Positions 17,823 through 24,986 of a stretch of DNA of 26,738 nt are shown in pieces. The first letter of the stretch is position 1. Every line of letters begins with the position of its first letter. The stretch is taken from contig JBGSKY010000018.1 of the NCBI GenBank assembly GCA_041740995.1, positions 1 through 26,738 of the forward strand, given 5' to 3'. A program made the translations under genes and the position numbers. The DNA comes from JBGSKY01 sp041740995. Its GTDB lineage: Bacteria; Planctomycetota; Planctomycetia; Pirellulales; Pirellulaceae. The notes beneath the pieces are model-generated. The model did no database searches. It was not told where the DNA came from and saw nothing but the letters and a program-made list of their open reading frames with translations.

Positions 17823-17835
17823 TTTACTCAGTAAA
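17823..17835. promoter_or_regulatory. Candidate operator upstream of the DAHP synthase gene
   Basis: Perfect inverted repeat TTTACT-C-AGTAAA located 41 bp upstream of the DAHP synthase ATG, where a repressor site would be expected. It does not match the E. coli TyrR box arrangement (TGTAAA-N6-TTTACA), although it shares the TTTAC/GTAAA half-site. The regulator is unknown. Confidence 0.3.
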
Positions 17836-17989
17836 TGATCCGGTGGAACCGAAGTTCACAAGAGTTGAGTCGAGGACCGCTAAATCCTTCCACAATCTCA
17901 ATCGAAAGTCTGGTCGCAAATTTAGTCGTCAAGATTGCCACCGCGGCTGAAAAGCGCCATTGAACCTGGCTAATCTAGCTTGCTCGCGA

Positions 17990-18184
17990 TCATGGCTTTC
18001 CATGTTCGCGAACGCCTAAATCGATCGTTGCGATTAATGTCGATTTGTCTCCGCCCAGATGCTGGCATGACTTGCAAGAACTGCAGCCGATTTTTGATGT
18101 ACGGCCAAACATACGAACCATCCGAACGGCCAAATATGAGGCAGCGACCACGACGATTGCAGTAACAAGAATGGATTCAAACAT
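17990..18184 (-). CDS. FeoB-associated Cys-rich small membrane protein
   Basis: Protein of 64 residues. One N-terminal membrane helix (about 4-20, ILVTAIVVVAASYLAV) is followed by a basic segment and a Cys cluster GCSSCKSC (33-40). This is the layout of the FeoB-associated Cys-rich family, whose members follow feoB in many bacteria and are thought to assist FeoB in place of FeoC; the exact role is not settled. The frame stays open up to 18415, which would overlap feoB, so I take the ATG at 18184, where the membrane helix begins. The gene starts 83 bp after the feoB stop on the same strand. Three closely spaced Cys could bind iron or an Fe-S cluster, or act as a redox switch. Confidence 0.8.
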   Translation of the reverse strand: MFESILVTAIVVVAASYLAVRMVRMFGRTSKIGCSSCKSCQHLGGDKSTLIATIDLGVREHGKP

Positions 18185-18267
18185 GTTGTATGTTTCGGAA
18201 TTTACTGTTTCAAAAGCGACGGCAGTTTCGATTTGTGATATTTGCACAATTTGAAACTTCCGAGTTG

Positions 18268-20475
18268 CTAGTGCAAGATTCGTGATGCGATTTGAAAAGT
18301 AGCGAAAGCAGCCACGTAAGCCAGGCCGGTCATGTAAACGAAGGTAAACGCAGGCCACTTCCATGATCCGCTTTCGCGACGCATGACGATTAGAGTCGCT
18401 CCGCATTGGGCGCACAGAGCAAAGAAAACCATGATTGAAAGCGCGACAGCGGTTGTCATAAGTGGCTGGCCATCCACGGTCGCTTGACGTAAGGTTTCGC
18501 GAAGCGGCTGACTTGATTCATCTACGTCCCCGCCTAGAGCGAAAATGGTTCCAAAGGTCGCAATAACAACTTCGCGCGCAGGAAAAGAAGCCAGGACACC
18601 AACACCAATTCGCCAATCCCAACCAAGCGGTTTAAAGACAGGCTCCATCGCGATTCCGACCCGCCCCAAGAGGCTCTCGCGAACCAGTGAAGCGTTCATC
18701 GCCTGAATTTCACTTTCGAGTTGTTCAACAACAATCGGATCAGCGGCCTGCCGTTGGGCTGACATTTTTTCATAGATGCCCGACCGATCGCCGGGGAAAT
18801 AGAGCAATGCCCAAACGACGACGGCTGTGCAGAATATCAGCGTGCCAGCTCGGCTCAAAAATTCAACGACTTGGTCTCGAACTCGAAAGTAGACCACGCG
18901 AATCGATGGAGCTTTGTAGGCTGGCAACTCCATGACGAACGGCGAAGGTTTGCCAGGAAGTAAAAATTTTCGAATCAACCAGGCGACCGGAATAGCCACC
19001 AACGCTCCGACTAACAACATACATAACAAAACAATCGACTGCAGGCTGATCCATCCGCCGAATAAATGTCGGTCTGGGACGAAGGCATAAGTCATCAACA
19101 CATAGACAGGCAGTCGAGCCGAGCAGCTCATCAATGGCGCGACAACCATCGTTAGCAATCGATCCGATCGATTGGCAATCGTTCGAGTTGCCATAATCCC
19201 TGGAACAGCACAGCCAAAAGAAGTCATCAGTGGCAAAAATGCTCGACCGTTTAAGCCTAAACCGCTCATAAGCCGATCCATAACCATGGCAACCCGCGCC
19301 AAGTATCCGCAGTCCTCCATGATCGCGAGCAGTAAAAACAAGACAGCGATCTGTGGAACAAACACCAAGACCGCGCCAATTCCGGCCACTACGCCATCGG
19401 CCAACAAGCTTCGTAAAGGTCCAGGCGATAATCGCTGATGAAGTGCTTCTTGTGTTGTCGTCTGTACAAACTCAATCCAACTGCTGAGCAGTCCAGTCGT
19501 ATAATCCGAGTAAAGCACCTGAAAAAGCAGAAGCATCAGAAATAAGAATATTGCCAAACCATACCAGCGATGCGTTAGGATTTGATCAATTCGATCGCCC
19601 CAACTCGCTGAAACAGTTCGTCGTTGGACCGATTGATCGACCAACCGCCGGACCCAAGCGTAGCGCAAACGAGTCTCGGCAATCGGCAAGGCGAGCCCCT
19701 GTTGAGCCATGGTTTCTTTCGCTTTGGACAAGAAACTTTGCAGCTCCGCGACATCACGTCCTTGAGTCAGATTTTCCAGCACACTCTTTTCAAGAGGGCC
19801 GCAGCCGTCTAGGAGCAATCGCCGGACTTGAAACGGTTTCAATGAAATCTGACGTTCGGTAAACCAGCGCTGCAGAGCCACCAATTGTTCGTCGAAGACC
19901 GAAGGGAAAATTTCCGGCGTCGGCGGCACTGGCAATTCCGCAAGTTTTAAAAGAGCTTTTTTGACAGAATCAATTCCTTGCCGTTTGGACGCACATGTTG
20001 AGACAATTGGCGCACCAATCTGGTCCTGAAGTTTTTGCAAGTCGATCGAAACTCCAGACTGGTCCAATCGATCCCACATATTTGCAACGAGAAGCACCGG
20101 CAAATCTGCTTCCAAAATTTGACTGATCAAGTACAGGTTGCGTTCAATCGCCGTTGCATCAAGGACGATCACGATTCCGTCGAGACATTTAACCGCACCG
20201 AGACCGCCACAAATCGCGTCGACGCTTACTCGCTCATCGAGCGACCGAGCAGTCAAAGAGTAAGTCCCGGGCAGATCAACCAACTCGATCGCACGCCCGT
20301 CAACAATGGTCTTCGCCCGTTTAAGATCGACGGTCACACCGGCATAGTTGCCAACCGCCGCGCTGCCACCTGTCAAGGCATTAAACAGAGAGCTCTTTCC
20401 GGTATTGGGATTACCAATCAGCGCGAAAGTCAGAACCTTAGCGAGTGGCGGAGCTGATTCAATCGTTGGCGACAT
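18268..20475 (-). CDS. feoB: Ferrous iron transport protein B (FeoB)
   Basis: Inner-membrane Fe(II) transporter of 735 residues with an N-terminal G domain. G-protein motifs, numbered from the chosen ATG: G1 GNPNTGKSS (21-29), the switch region NYAGVTVD (43-50), G3 DLPG (67-70) and G4 NMWD (132-135). The membrane part has two Gate regions with the expected motifs (FGCAVPGIMATRTI, then CAQCGATLIVMRRESG) and about ten hydrophobic helices. The C-terminus ends soon after the last helix, with no FeoC fusion. ATG 20475 is preferred to a TTG at 20502 because it gives a normal N-terminus, but neither has a clear ribosome binding site. The gene lies 182 bp after feoA and ahead of the Cys-rich protein. 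Mn(II) transport has been reported for some FeoB proteins, but the FeoA pair favours iron. Confidence 0.97.
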   Translation of the reverse strand: MSPTIESAPPLAKVLTFALIGNPNTGKSSLFNALTGGSAAVGNYAGVTVDLKRAKTIVDGRAIELVDLPGTYSLTARSLDERVSVDAICGGLGAVKCLDGIVIVLDATAIERNLYLISQILEADLPVLLVANMWDRLDQSGVSIDLQKLQDQIGAPIVSTCASKRQGIDSVKKALLKLAELPVPPTPEIFPSVFDEQLVALQRWFTERQISLKPFQVRRLLLDGCGPLEKSVLENLTQGRDVAELQSFLSKAKETMAQQGLALPIAETRLRYAWVRRLVDQSVQRRTVSASWGDRIDQILTHRWYGLAIFLFLMLLLFQVLYSDYTTGLLSSWIEFVQTTTQEALHQRLSPGPLRSLLADGVVAGIGAVLVFVPQIAVLFLLLAIMEDCGYLARVAMVMDRLMSGLGLNGRAFLPLMTSFGCAVPGIMATRTIANRSDRLLTMVVAPLMSCSARLPVYVLMTYAFVPDRHLFGGWISLQSIVLLCMLLVGALVAIPVAWLIRKFLLPGKPSPFVMELPAYKAPSIRVVYFRVRDQVVEFLSRAGTLIFCTAVVVWALLYFPGDRSGIYEKMSAQRQAADPIVVEQLESEIQAMNASLVRESLLGRVGIAMEPVFKPLGWDWRIGVGVLASFPAREVVIATFGTIFALGGDVDESSQPLRETLRQATVDGQPLMTTAVALSIMVFFALCAQCGATLIVMRRESGSWKWPAFTFVYMTGLAYVAAFATFQIASRILH

Positions 20476-20589
20476 ATAGCAAAGCGGCTGGTCAGCTAGC
20501 AAACACTGGTGAAGGTCTAGAAGTGCGAAACGAAAATCTCGAGCCTGCTGATAAATCGTTAACAGCTTTTCGACGTTTGATCGAACTTG

Positions 20590-20605
20590 TTTAAGCTCGC
20601 TTAAA
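20590..20605. repeat. 16-bp perfect inverted repeat between feoA and feoB
   Basis: TTTAAGC-TC-GCTTAAA, a seven-base stem with a two-base centre, about 115 bp upstream of the feoB start. It is not followed by a T run in the direction of transcription, so it is not a normal terminator. It may be a protein-binding site or an RNA hairpin. Confidence 0.5.
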
Positions 20606-20617
20606 ATTCAGGGGCAT

Positions 20618-20675
20618 GTCCGAAAAAGGTTCTATGCCACTCCGTTGCGTGACAGGTTCAGCACCCTTTTCGGAC
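20618..20675. repeat. REP-like imperfect hairpin overlapping the 3' end of feoA
   Basis: Outer arms GTCCGAAAAAGG (20618-20629) and CCCTTTTCGGAC (20664-20675) pair over 12 positions with one mismatch on the + strand; in the feo transcript that position becomes a G-U pair. The inner flanks (TTCTATGCCAC against GTGACAGGTTCAGCA) can continue the pairing imperfectly, leaving a small loop near GTTGC. The size and form match extragenic palindromic (REP-type) elements. The right arm runs into feoA and encodes its last few codons. Copy number in the genome cannot be seen; no second copy is in this window. Confidence 0.55.
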
Positions 20676-20972
20676 GGGCTCTAATCCTTTGGTTATAATT
20701 CGTTTTGCCTCGCTTTTTCGCAACGAATAGCGACATCCGTTAAGTCGAAATTCGATTGGATCTCCGAACGGCGATTGGCCGACTCGTTCGACGCTCTCGC
20801 CCGGCAAGAAACCTAACTCCATCAAACGCATCGTAATTTCATCGTCACCGGTGCAATCGACGATGCAAGCGCTTTGTCCGTTTGTCAGTTCGTCGAGCGT
20901 TATCACTTCAATTTCCACAAAACGGACATTGCATACATGATCAACACTTTTTAGCCACTCACTCCAAGTCAA
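20658..20972 (-). CDS. feoA: FeoA-domain protein, promoter-distal copy
   Basis: Small cytosolic protein of 104 residues with one SH3-like FeoA domain, expected to bind FeoB and support ferrous iron uptake. The core is ITLDELTNGQSACIV, EITMRLMELGFLPGE and GDPIEFRLNGCRYSLRKSEAKRI, with the classic LMELGFLPG and GDPI motifs. The TTG at 20972 overlaps the stop of the upstream feoA-like gene by four bases (TTGA), which suggests translational coupling. A GTG at 20918 would give a shorter protein still holding the full domain. The C-terminal residues EPVRKGC are encoded by an arm of the REP-like hairpin, so the tail may have been altered by insertion of that element. Confidence 0.88.
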   Translation of the reverse strand: MTWSEWLKSVDHVCNVRFVEIEVITLDELTNGQSACIVDCTGDDEITMRLMELGFLPGESVERVGQSPFGDPIEFRLNGCRYSLRKSEAKRIITKGLEPVRKGC

Positions 20973-21217
20973 ACTGCCGCTTCGACCAAAATATGCACTT
21001 CGTCATCGAGCCGAAGAGAAAAACGTTGCCCCTCGACGCAAACGATACATGGGAACCCAGGTTGCATCATCTTCAGCAATGCTCCCACCCGAATTCCCAT
21101 TTCTGCCAGGCGATGAACCATGCATTCTTCGCCCGCAATATCGCAAATATTGCCGTGCTCGTTGGGACGCAACACGGTCAATGGCACAATAGCAGCACAT
21201 TTGTTGACAGTTGGCAT
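20969..21217 (-). CDS. FeoA-domain protein, promoter-proximal copy
   Basis: Second FeoA-like protein, 82 residues, encoded first in the operon. The domain begins at VPLTVLRPNEHGNICDIAG and includes MVHRLAEMGIRVGALLKMMQ and QRFSLRLDDEVHILVEAAV. The usual GDPI motif is replaced (FPCIVCVEG), and extra Cys residues occur (CAAI, CDIAG, EECMV, PCIVC). It therefore differs clearly from the other copy and is not a recent duplicate. ATG 21217 is chosen over a TTG at 21253. The paired genes suggest that the two FeoA proteins act together on FeoB, perhaps as a heteromer, or that this one senses iron; both are inference. Confidence 0.85.
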   Translation of the reverse strand: MPTVNKCAAIVPLTVLRPNEHGNICDIAGEECMVHRLAEMGIRVGALLKMMQPGFPCIVCVEGQRFSLRLDDEVHILVEAAV

Positions 21218-21259
21218 AGAATCGCACTTAGGTTTATTGAGACTCGGTTTCAATAACGA

Positions 21260-21278
21260 TTAGCTTAGTATAACGACA
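21260..21278. promoter_or_regulatory. Putative DtxR/IdeR-type iron box upstream of feoA
   Basis: TTAGCTTAGTATAACGACA agrees with the DtxR/IdeR consensus TTAGGTTAGGCTAACCTAA at 13 of 19 positions, with the left half (TTAGCTTAG) differing at one base. It overlaps the predicted -10 box of the leftward feo promoter, the right place for repression by iron-loaded regulator. No regulator gene is in the window, and the right half is weak. A Fur-type match is not evident. Confidence 0.4.
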
Positions 21279-21294
21279 ACGCAGCTTGTGAAAA
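21267..21294 (-). promoter_or_regulatory. Putative sigma70-type promoter of the feo operon
   Basis: Reading leftward: TTTTCA (21294-21289), a 16-base spacer, then TATACT (21272-21267). The -10 matches five of six consensus bases and the -35 four of six. Transcription would start near 21260, about 43 bases before the first feoA ATG. Confidence 0.4.
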
Positions 21295-21409
21295 ATAGGA
21301 GATACCAAAAATCGACGGTTTTTCGACGCACAGGAAGTGCTTCCATTTGTATATGTCACCAGCCCGACAATTCTGATTTATCGATCTTGCGAGGAACTTC
21401 GGAGCCATT

Positions 21410-21649
21410 TTGAAGCGTCGCAATTTAGTCGAGCGTCAAATATTGCCTAAGTCGCAAAAAAACCCGTTTTCAAAATCGGTTCGGGGCAAATGTCACTATG
21501 GCAGCATGTTTGGCGATTCGTTACCGTATGATGATGAGGATGATCGAGCGACTCGAGCAAACAAGAATCCAGCGATCAATTCTTTGGCAATTTCATGTCT
21601 GCTCCCACGCGATTTAAACTGTAAAGAAAGCATCATCAAGGCCTATTAG
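21410..21649 (+). CDS. Possible small ORF ahead of the MMPL gene, doubtful
   Basis: A TTG-initiated frame of 79 codons ending one base before the transporter ATG. In favour: GGAG five bases upstream of the TTG, and tight spacing to the next gene. Against: a rare start codon, no recognisable domain, and a mixed composition (Lys/Arg-rich start, acidic centre YDDEDD, no hydrophobic segment). It may simply be a transcribed leader. I give it as a possibility only. Confidence 0.22.
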   Translation: MKRRNLVERQILPKSQKNPFSKSVRGKCHYGSMFGDSLPYDDEDDRATRANKNPAINSLAISCLLPRDLNCKESIIKAY

Positions 21650-21650
21650 G

Positions 21651-24629
21651 ATGCACACCGGCAATTTAGAAGATCAACGACCGAGTTTTTACGAACGCTG
21701 GGCAAAATGGATTTTGCTGGCCGTTCTCTTTGTCGCGCCGATGATATTTTACGGGGCGGCCAAAGCTGTTCAAAGTAACGTCAATAAGCTGGAAGACTGG
21801 CTTCCGCAAAGTTTTGCGGAGACGAAAGAGCTTCATTGGTTTCGTAAAAATTTCCCGACCGATCAATTCATTTTAATTTCGTGGGCTGGTTGCCGACTGG
21901 GCGAGGGTGATGCGCAAACGGATGACCCACGCATTGGTTATCTGCAGTCACTTCTTCGCGGAGAACAGCTTCCGGAATTGGACGCCAATCCGCTGCCAAC
22001 CACCGCCGATCTAGCAGAAGCCGATCGCACGGTGAACCCAGAAGACGTTGGACAGTTCGTCAAGTCTGTCACGAGCGGACGGACGTTGTTAGACGAACTG
22101 ATGTCGCCTCCGATGAGCATTTCTCGGGACATGGCGATTGAACGTCTGCAAGGCAGTTTGATTGGTCCAGACGGTCGACAAACTTGCCTCGTGGTCAGTT
22201 TGACTCCCGAAGCGACGACGCATCTTAAAGAAGTGATGGGACGAGGTGCAAAACGCGTCTTTAAGTTGCGAAAGGATCTCCCACCGGGCTTGATTCATCG
22301 CGCGGTCGCGAAAGCCGGAATCCCATCGGCTGACGTACATTTTGGCGGTCCGCCGGTCGACAATATAGCGATCGATGAAGAAGGCGAGCGAACCCTTGTT
22401 CGGCTTGCAGGAATCTCTGGTTTGCTCGGGCTTGGTCTTGCTTATTGGTCACTCCGCAGCGTGAAGCTGACTTTGGTTGTGTTTGCTTGCGGAGTATTAA
22501 GTGCGGCGGCCTCGCTGGCCACGATTTGGGTGACCGGAGAAACGGTTGACGCGATTGTCCTTTCAATGCCTTCGCTGGTGTACGTCCTGAGTATCTCTGG
22601 CGCGGTCCACTTGATCAATTACTATCGCGACGCGGTGCTGGAATCTGGCATGTATCGGGCAACCGAGCGAGCGGCGATCCACGCATTCAAGCCCGCGTTA
22701 TTGTGCAGCACGACGACGGCGATCGGACTTGCGAGTTTGTACGCCAGCGATTTGACTCCAATTCGCAAGTTCGGAATCTATTCGGCCGCTGGTGTCATGA
22801 TCCTCCTGGCGGTCCTATTTCTGTATTTGCCCGCAGCGCTTCAGTATTGGCAATATGGTCGACGCTGGTTGAATCAAGAGCGAGACATTCCATTGGAAGA
22901 AATCGCTCCGGAAGATCGACGCGACTCGGTTGCCGAACGGATGTGGGCGGTTATTGCCCGCTTCATTGTGCGCAACCATGTCGGCGTCGCGACCGCATCA
23001 ATCTTGTTTACTGCTTTTGTTGGTTGGGGCGTGACGAACACGAAAACTTCAATCGATTTGCTTGAGCTGTTCGACTCCAGAGCCCGGATTCTTCAGGATT
23101 ACCGCTGGTTGGAATCCAACATCGGGCGATTAGTACCGATGGAAATCGTTGTCAAATTTGATCAAGCTTCCCAATCCAGCGGAGAACGGACGGCAGACAC
23201 TGAATCGGAAGAGCTATTCCGATTAACGTTTCTTGAACGTTTAGAAACGGTGGCGTTGATTCAGGAAACGATCGAAAAGAAGTTCGGTGCACAAGGACAA
23301 AATGTCGTCGGCAAGAGTCTATCAGCAGCGACCTTTGCTCCCTCGCTCCCCTCCGGCGATGGCGATACCGGAAGCTTCATTAAACGAAAGGCTTACAACC
23401 TCCGATTGAGCCAATCTCGAGAAGCATTTAGCAATAGTGGTTTTTTGCGAGTAGAACCCGATAGTGGTGCCGAATTGTGGCGGATCAGCCTTCGCGTGGC
23501 TGCGTTTGAAGGTGTTGATTATGGTCAGTTCGTTCATGAATTACGCGATGAGATTGCACCGATCACCGAAGCACACGATTACCGAGTTCAGATCCTTAGA
23601 GATTTGGTCAAATGGAACGAAAGTGATCGATACAGTGGCAGTCGCGTTTATATCTGGGACCAACCTAACTCTAATTCCGAAGCGCAGCAGCATCACATCG
23701 CGATGGTTAACGCTCTGGAATCGTTGCTTACGAAAGCACGAATTCGTGCGATTCGTGGCTCAAAAGATCCGTCTTCTATTCCGGAAGTGTCTTATCAACA
23801 ACTCAATAGCCTGGATGCGATTATCTTGGCCGGTTCGTTCAGCGATAAAGACGTGAAAATGATCGACTGGGCTTTAGATCGAGTCATTGATTTGAAGGTC
23901 GGAGTAGTCAATCAGGCAAGCGTTTCAACGCTAGCCGCAGGCAATCAGGTTGCCGATGCGGGCAATCAAGCTTGGCTTTCGGCCGTTTACACTGGTGTCG
24001 TGCCGATTGTTTACAAGGCACAGCGCGAGTTATTGCAAAGCCTTGTAGAAAGCACGATCTGGTCATTCATGACCATCACTCCGCTGATGATGTTTGTATC
24101 GCGAAGCTTCCGAGCCGGTGCGATCGCAATGATTCCAAACGTCATGCCAATCTTACTTGTATTTGGATCGATGGGTTGGCTTGGGGTAAGTATTGACATC
24201 GGATCGATGATGTCAGCCAGCATCGCTTTGGGCGTTGCGGTGGACGATACGATTCACTTCCTCTCCTGGTTTCGTACCGATCTAAATCGATTGAAAGATC
24301 GAAAGTTAGCGATCGTGTCAGCTTATCGACGATGCGCCACGCCAACATTGCAGGCGGCGTTGATTTCCGGCATCGGTCTTTCGGTATTTGCGTTCAGCAC
24401 CTTCACACCAACTCAGCGTTTCGGATGGCTGATGCTAACGATTCTTATCGCTGGCGTTATATCGGAGCTTATATTGCTGCCTTCGATTTTAGCTGGCCCT
24501 TTGGGCGCAGCTTTCGAACCGCATGAACACACACATGTTCTTCGCAGATGGTGGAACACCGCCAAGCTCAAGCTCGGCTTGAAAGTAAATTCGGAGCAAG
24601 AAAACGAATACGGCAAGCACGCCGCCTAG
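21651..24629 (+). CDS. MMPL-family RND transporter
   Basis: Large inner-membrane protein of 992 residues built as two similar halves, the pattern of RND/MMPL exporters driven by proton flow. The first half has a membrane helix at 19-38, a periplasmic loop of about 210 residues, and five helices between 250 and 397, including the sterol-sensing-domain-like block LSMPSLVYVLSISGAVHLINYYRD. The second half repeats this: a helix at about 440-461, a loop of about 340 residues, and a final helix bundle from about 805 with VAVDDTIHFLSWFRTDL and TPTLQAALISGIGLSVFAFS. The soluble tail is short and basic. Substrates in this family are often lipids or hydrophobic compounds; none can be named here. AAGG upstream of ATG 21651 could serve as ribosome binding site. 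No membrane-fusion or outer-membrane partner is adjacent. Confidence 0.9.
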   Translation: MHTGNLEDQRPSFYERWAKWILLAVLFVAPMIFYGAAKAVQSNVNKLEDWLPQSFAETKELHWFRKNFPTDQFILISWAGCRLGEGDAQTDDPRIGYLQSLLRGEQLPELDANPLPTTADLAEADRTVNPEDVGQFVKSVTSGRTLLDELMSPPMSISRDMAIERLQGSLIGPDGRQTCLVVSLTPEATTHLKEVMGRGAKRVFKLRKDLPPGLIHRAVAKAGIPSADVHFGGPPVDNIAIDEEGERTLVRLAGISGLLGLGLAYWSLRSVKLTLVVFACGVLSAAASLATIWVTGETVDAIVLSMPSLVYVLSISGAVHLINYYRDAVLESGMYRATERAAIHAFKPALLCSTTTAIGLASLYASDLTPIRKFGIYSAAGVMILLAVLFLYLPAALQYWQYGRRWLNQERDIPLEEIAPEDRRDSVAERMWAVIARFIVRNHVGVATASILFTAFVGWGVTNTKTSIDLLELFDSRARILQDYRWLESNIGRLVPMEIVVKFDQASQSSGERTADTESEELFRLTFLERLETVALIQETIEKKFGAQGQNVVGKSLSAATFAPSLPSGDGDTGSFIKRKAYNLRLSQSREAFSNSGFLRVEPDSGAELWRISLRVAAFEGVDYGQFVHELRDEIAPITEAHDYRVQILRDLVKWNESDRYSGSRVYIWDQPNSNSEAQQHHIAMVNALESLLTKARIRAIRGSKDPSSIPEVSYQQLNSLDAIILAGSFSDKDVKMIDWALDRVIDLKVGVVNQASVSTLAAGNQVADAGNQAWLSAVYTGVVPIVYKAQRELLQSLVESTIWSFMTITPLMMFVSRSFRAGAIAMIPNVMPILLVFGSMGWLGVSIDIGSMMSASIALGVAVDDTIHFLSWFRTDLNRLKDRKLAIVSAYRRCATPTLQAALISGIGLSVFAFSTFTPTQRFGWLMLTILIAGVISELILLPSILAGPLGAAFEPHEHTHVLRRWWNTAKLKLGLKVNSEQENEYGKHAA

Positions 24630-24784
24630 TAGTGTTTCATAACGTACTTGTCAGTTGCCAAACGTGAGCCAAGAACCTGGTCTACGCGAAAATCAAGCTG
24701 CTCAGAACACGCAGATCTTGTCCCGAACCTTCGATTGCTATGCGGCGGGCTATCAATCGAGAAAATCTTGCTTTACTCAATAAT

Positions 24785-24796
24785 TGACTTAAGTCA
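24785..24796. repeat. 12-bp perfect palindrome
   Basis: TGACTTAAGTCA, fully self-complementary, overlaps a TTGACT that could act as a -35 box. Such a position would suit a dimeric regulator. No -10 box lies at the standard distance (ATACTT is 21 bases away). Confidence 0.4.
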
Positions 24797-24865
24797 GCCC
24801 GACGATCTCCATACTTGAGTCGAACGAAAAAAGTTAGGCGATTTTTTTCAACGATTTTGCGACTT

Positions 24866-24888
24866 GCCGAAAATTCGGAAAATTCGGC
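24866..24888. repeat. Tandem AAAATTCGG pair within an inverted repeat
   Basis: Two adjacent copies of AAAATTCGG (24870-24887) are framed by GCCGAA on the left and TTCGGC on the right. The segment is therefore both a direct repeat and a potential hairpin. Function unknown. Confidence 0.45.
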
Positions 24889-24934
24889 CTAAACCAAAAC
24901 CTCTGCTTGCGTCGATTCTTTCGATAGAGATCCT

Positions 24935-24950
24935 TTCTGCGTTCGCAGAA
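24935..24950. repeat. 16-bp palindrome upstream of the TPR gene
   Basis: TTCTGCG-TT-CGCAGAA, a perfect seven-base inverted repeat, 37 bp before the ATG at 24987. It could be an operator or an RNA hairpin in the leader. It resembles no regulator box that I can name with confidence. Confidence 0.45.
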
Positions 24951-24986
24951 CCCTTCGCTTGAAATGGGCACGTCTGCAATCAACAG

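Larger units (their letters stand above)
21218..21650. other. Divergent control region between the feo operon and the MMPL gene
   Basis: The left part holds the feo promoter and putative operator described separately. The middle has a five-base-stem hairpin GGAAG-TG-CTTCC (21333-21344) and AT-rich stretches (TGTATATG). The right part is either a leader of the transporter gene or a short ORF (21410-21649). I see no tRNA, terminator or clear promoter for the rightward gene. Confidence 0.5.
24630..24986. other. Gene-free spacer with several palindromes
   Basis: This 357-bp stretch between the transporter stop and the first possible start of the TPR gene has stop codons in all frames and no credible gene. 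It holds three separate symmetrical motifs, listed individually, and an A/T-rich run around 24826-24850. I found no convincing terminator hairpin with T run after the transporter and no well-spaced -35/-10 pair, although one TTGACT is at 24784. Confidence 0.6.

Noticed and set aside
18185..18415. Upstream extension of the FeoB-associated protein to 141 residues
   Set aside because: The extra part overlaps the feoB 3' end in another frame and has no domain character; the membrane helix begins at the internal ATG 18184.
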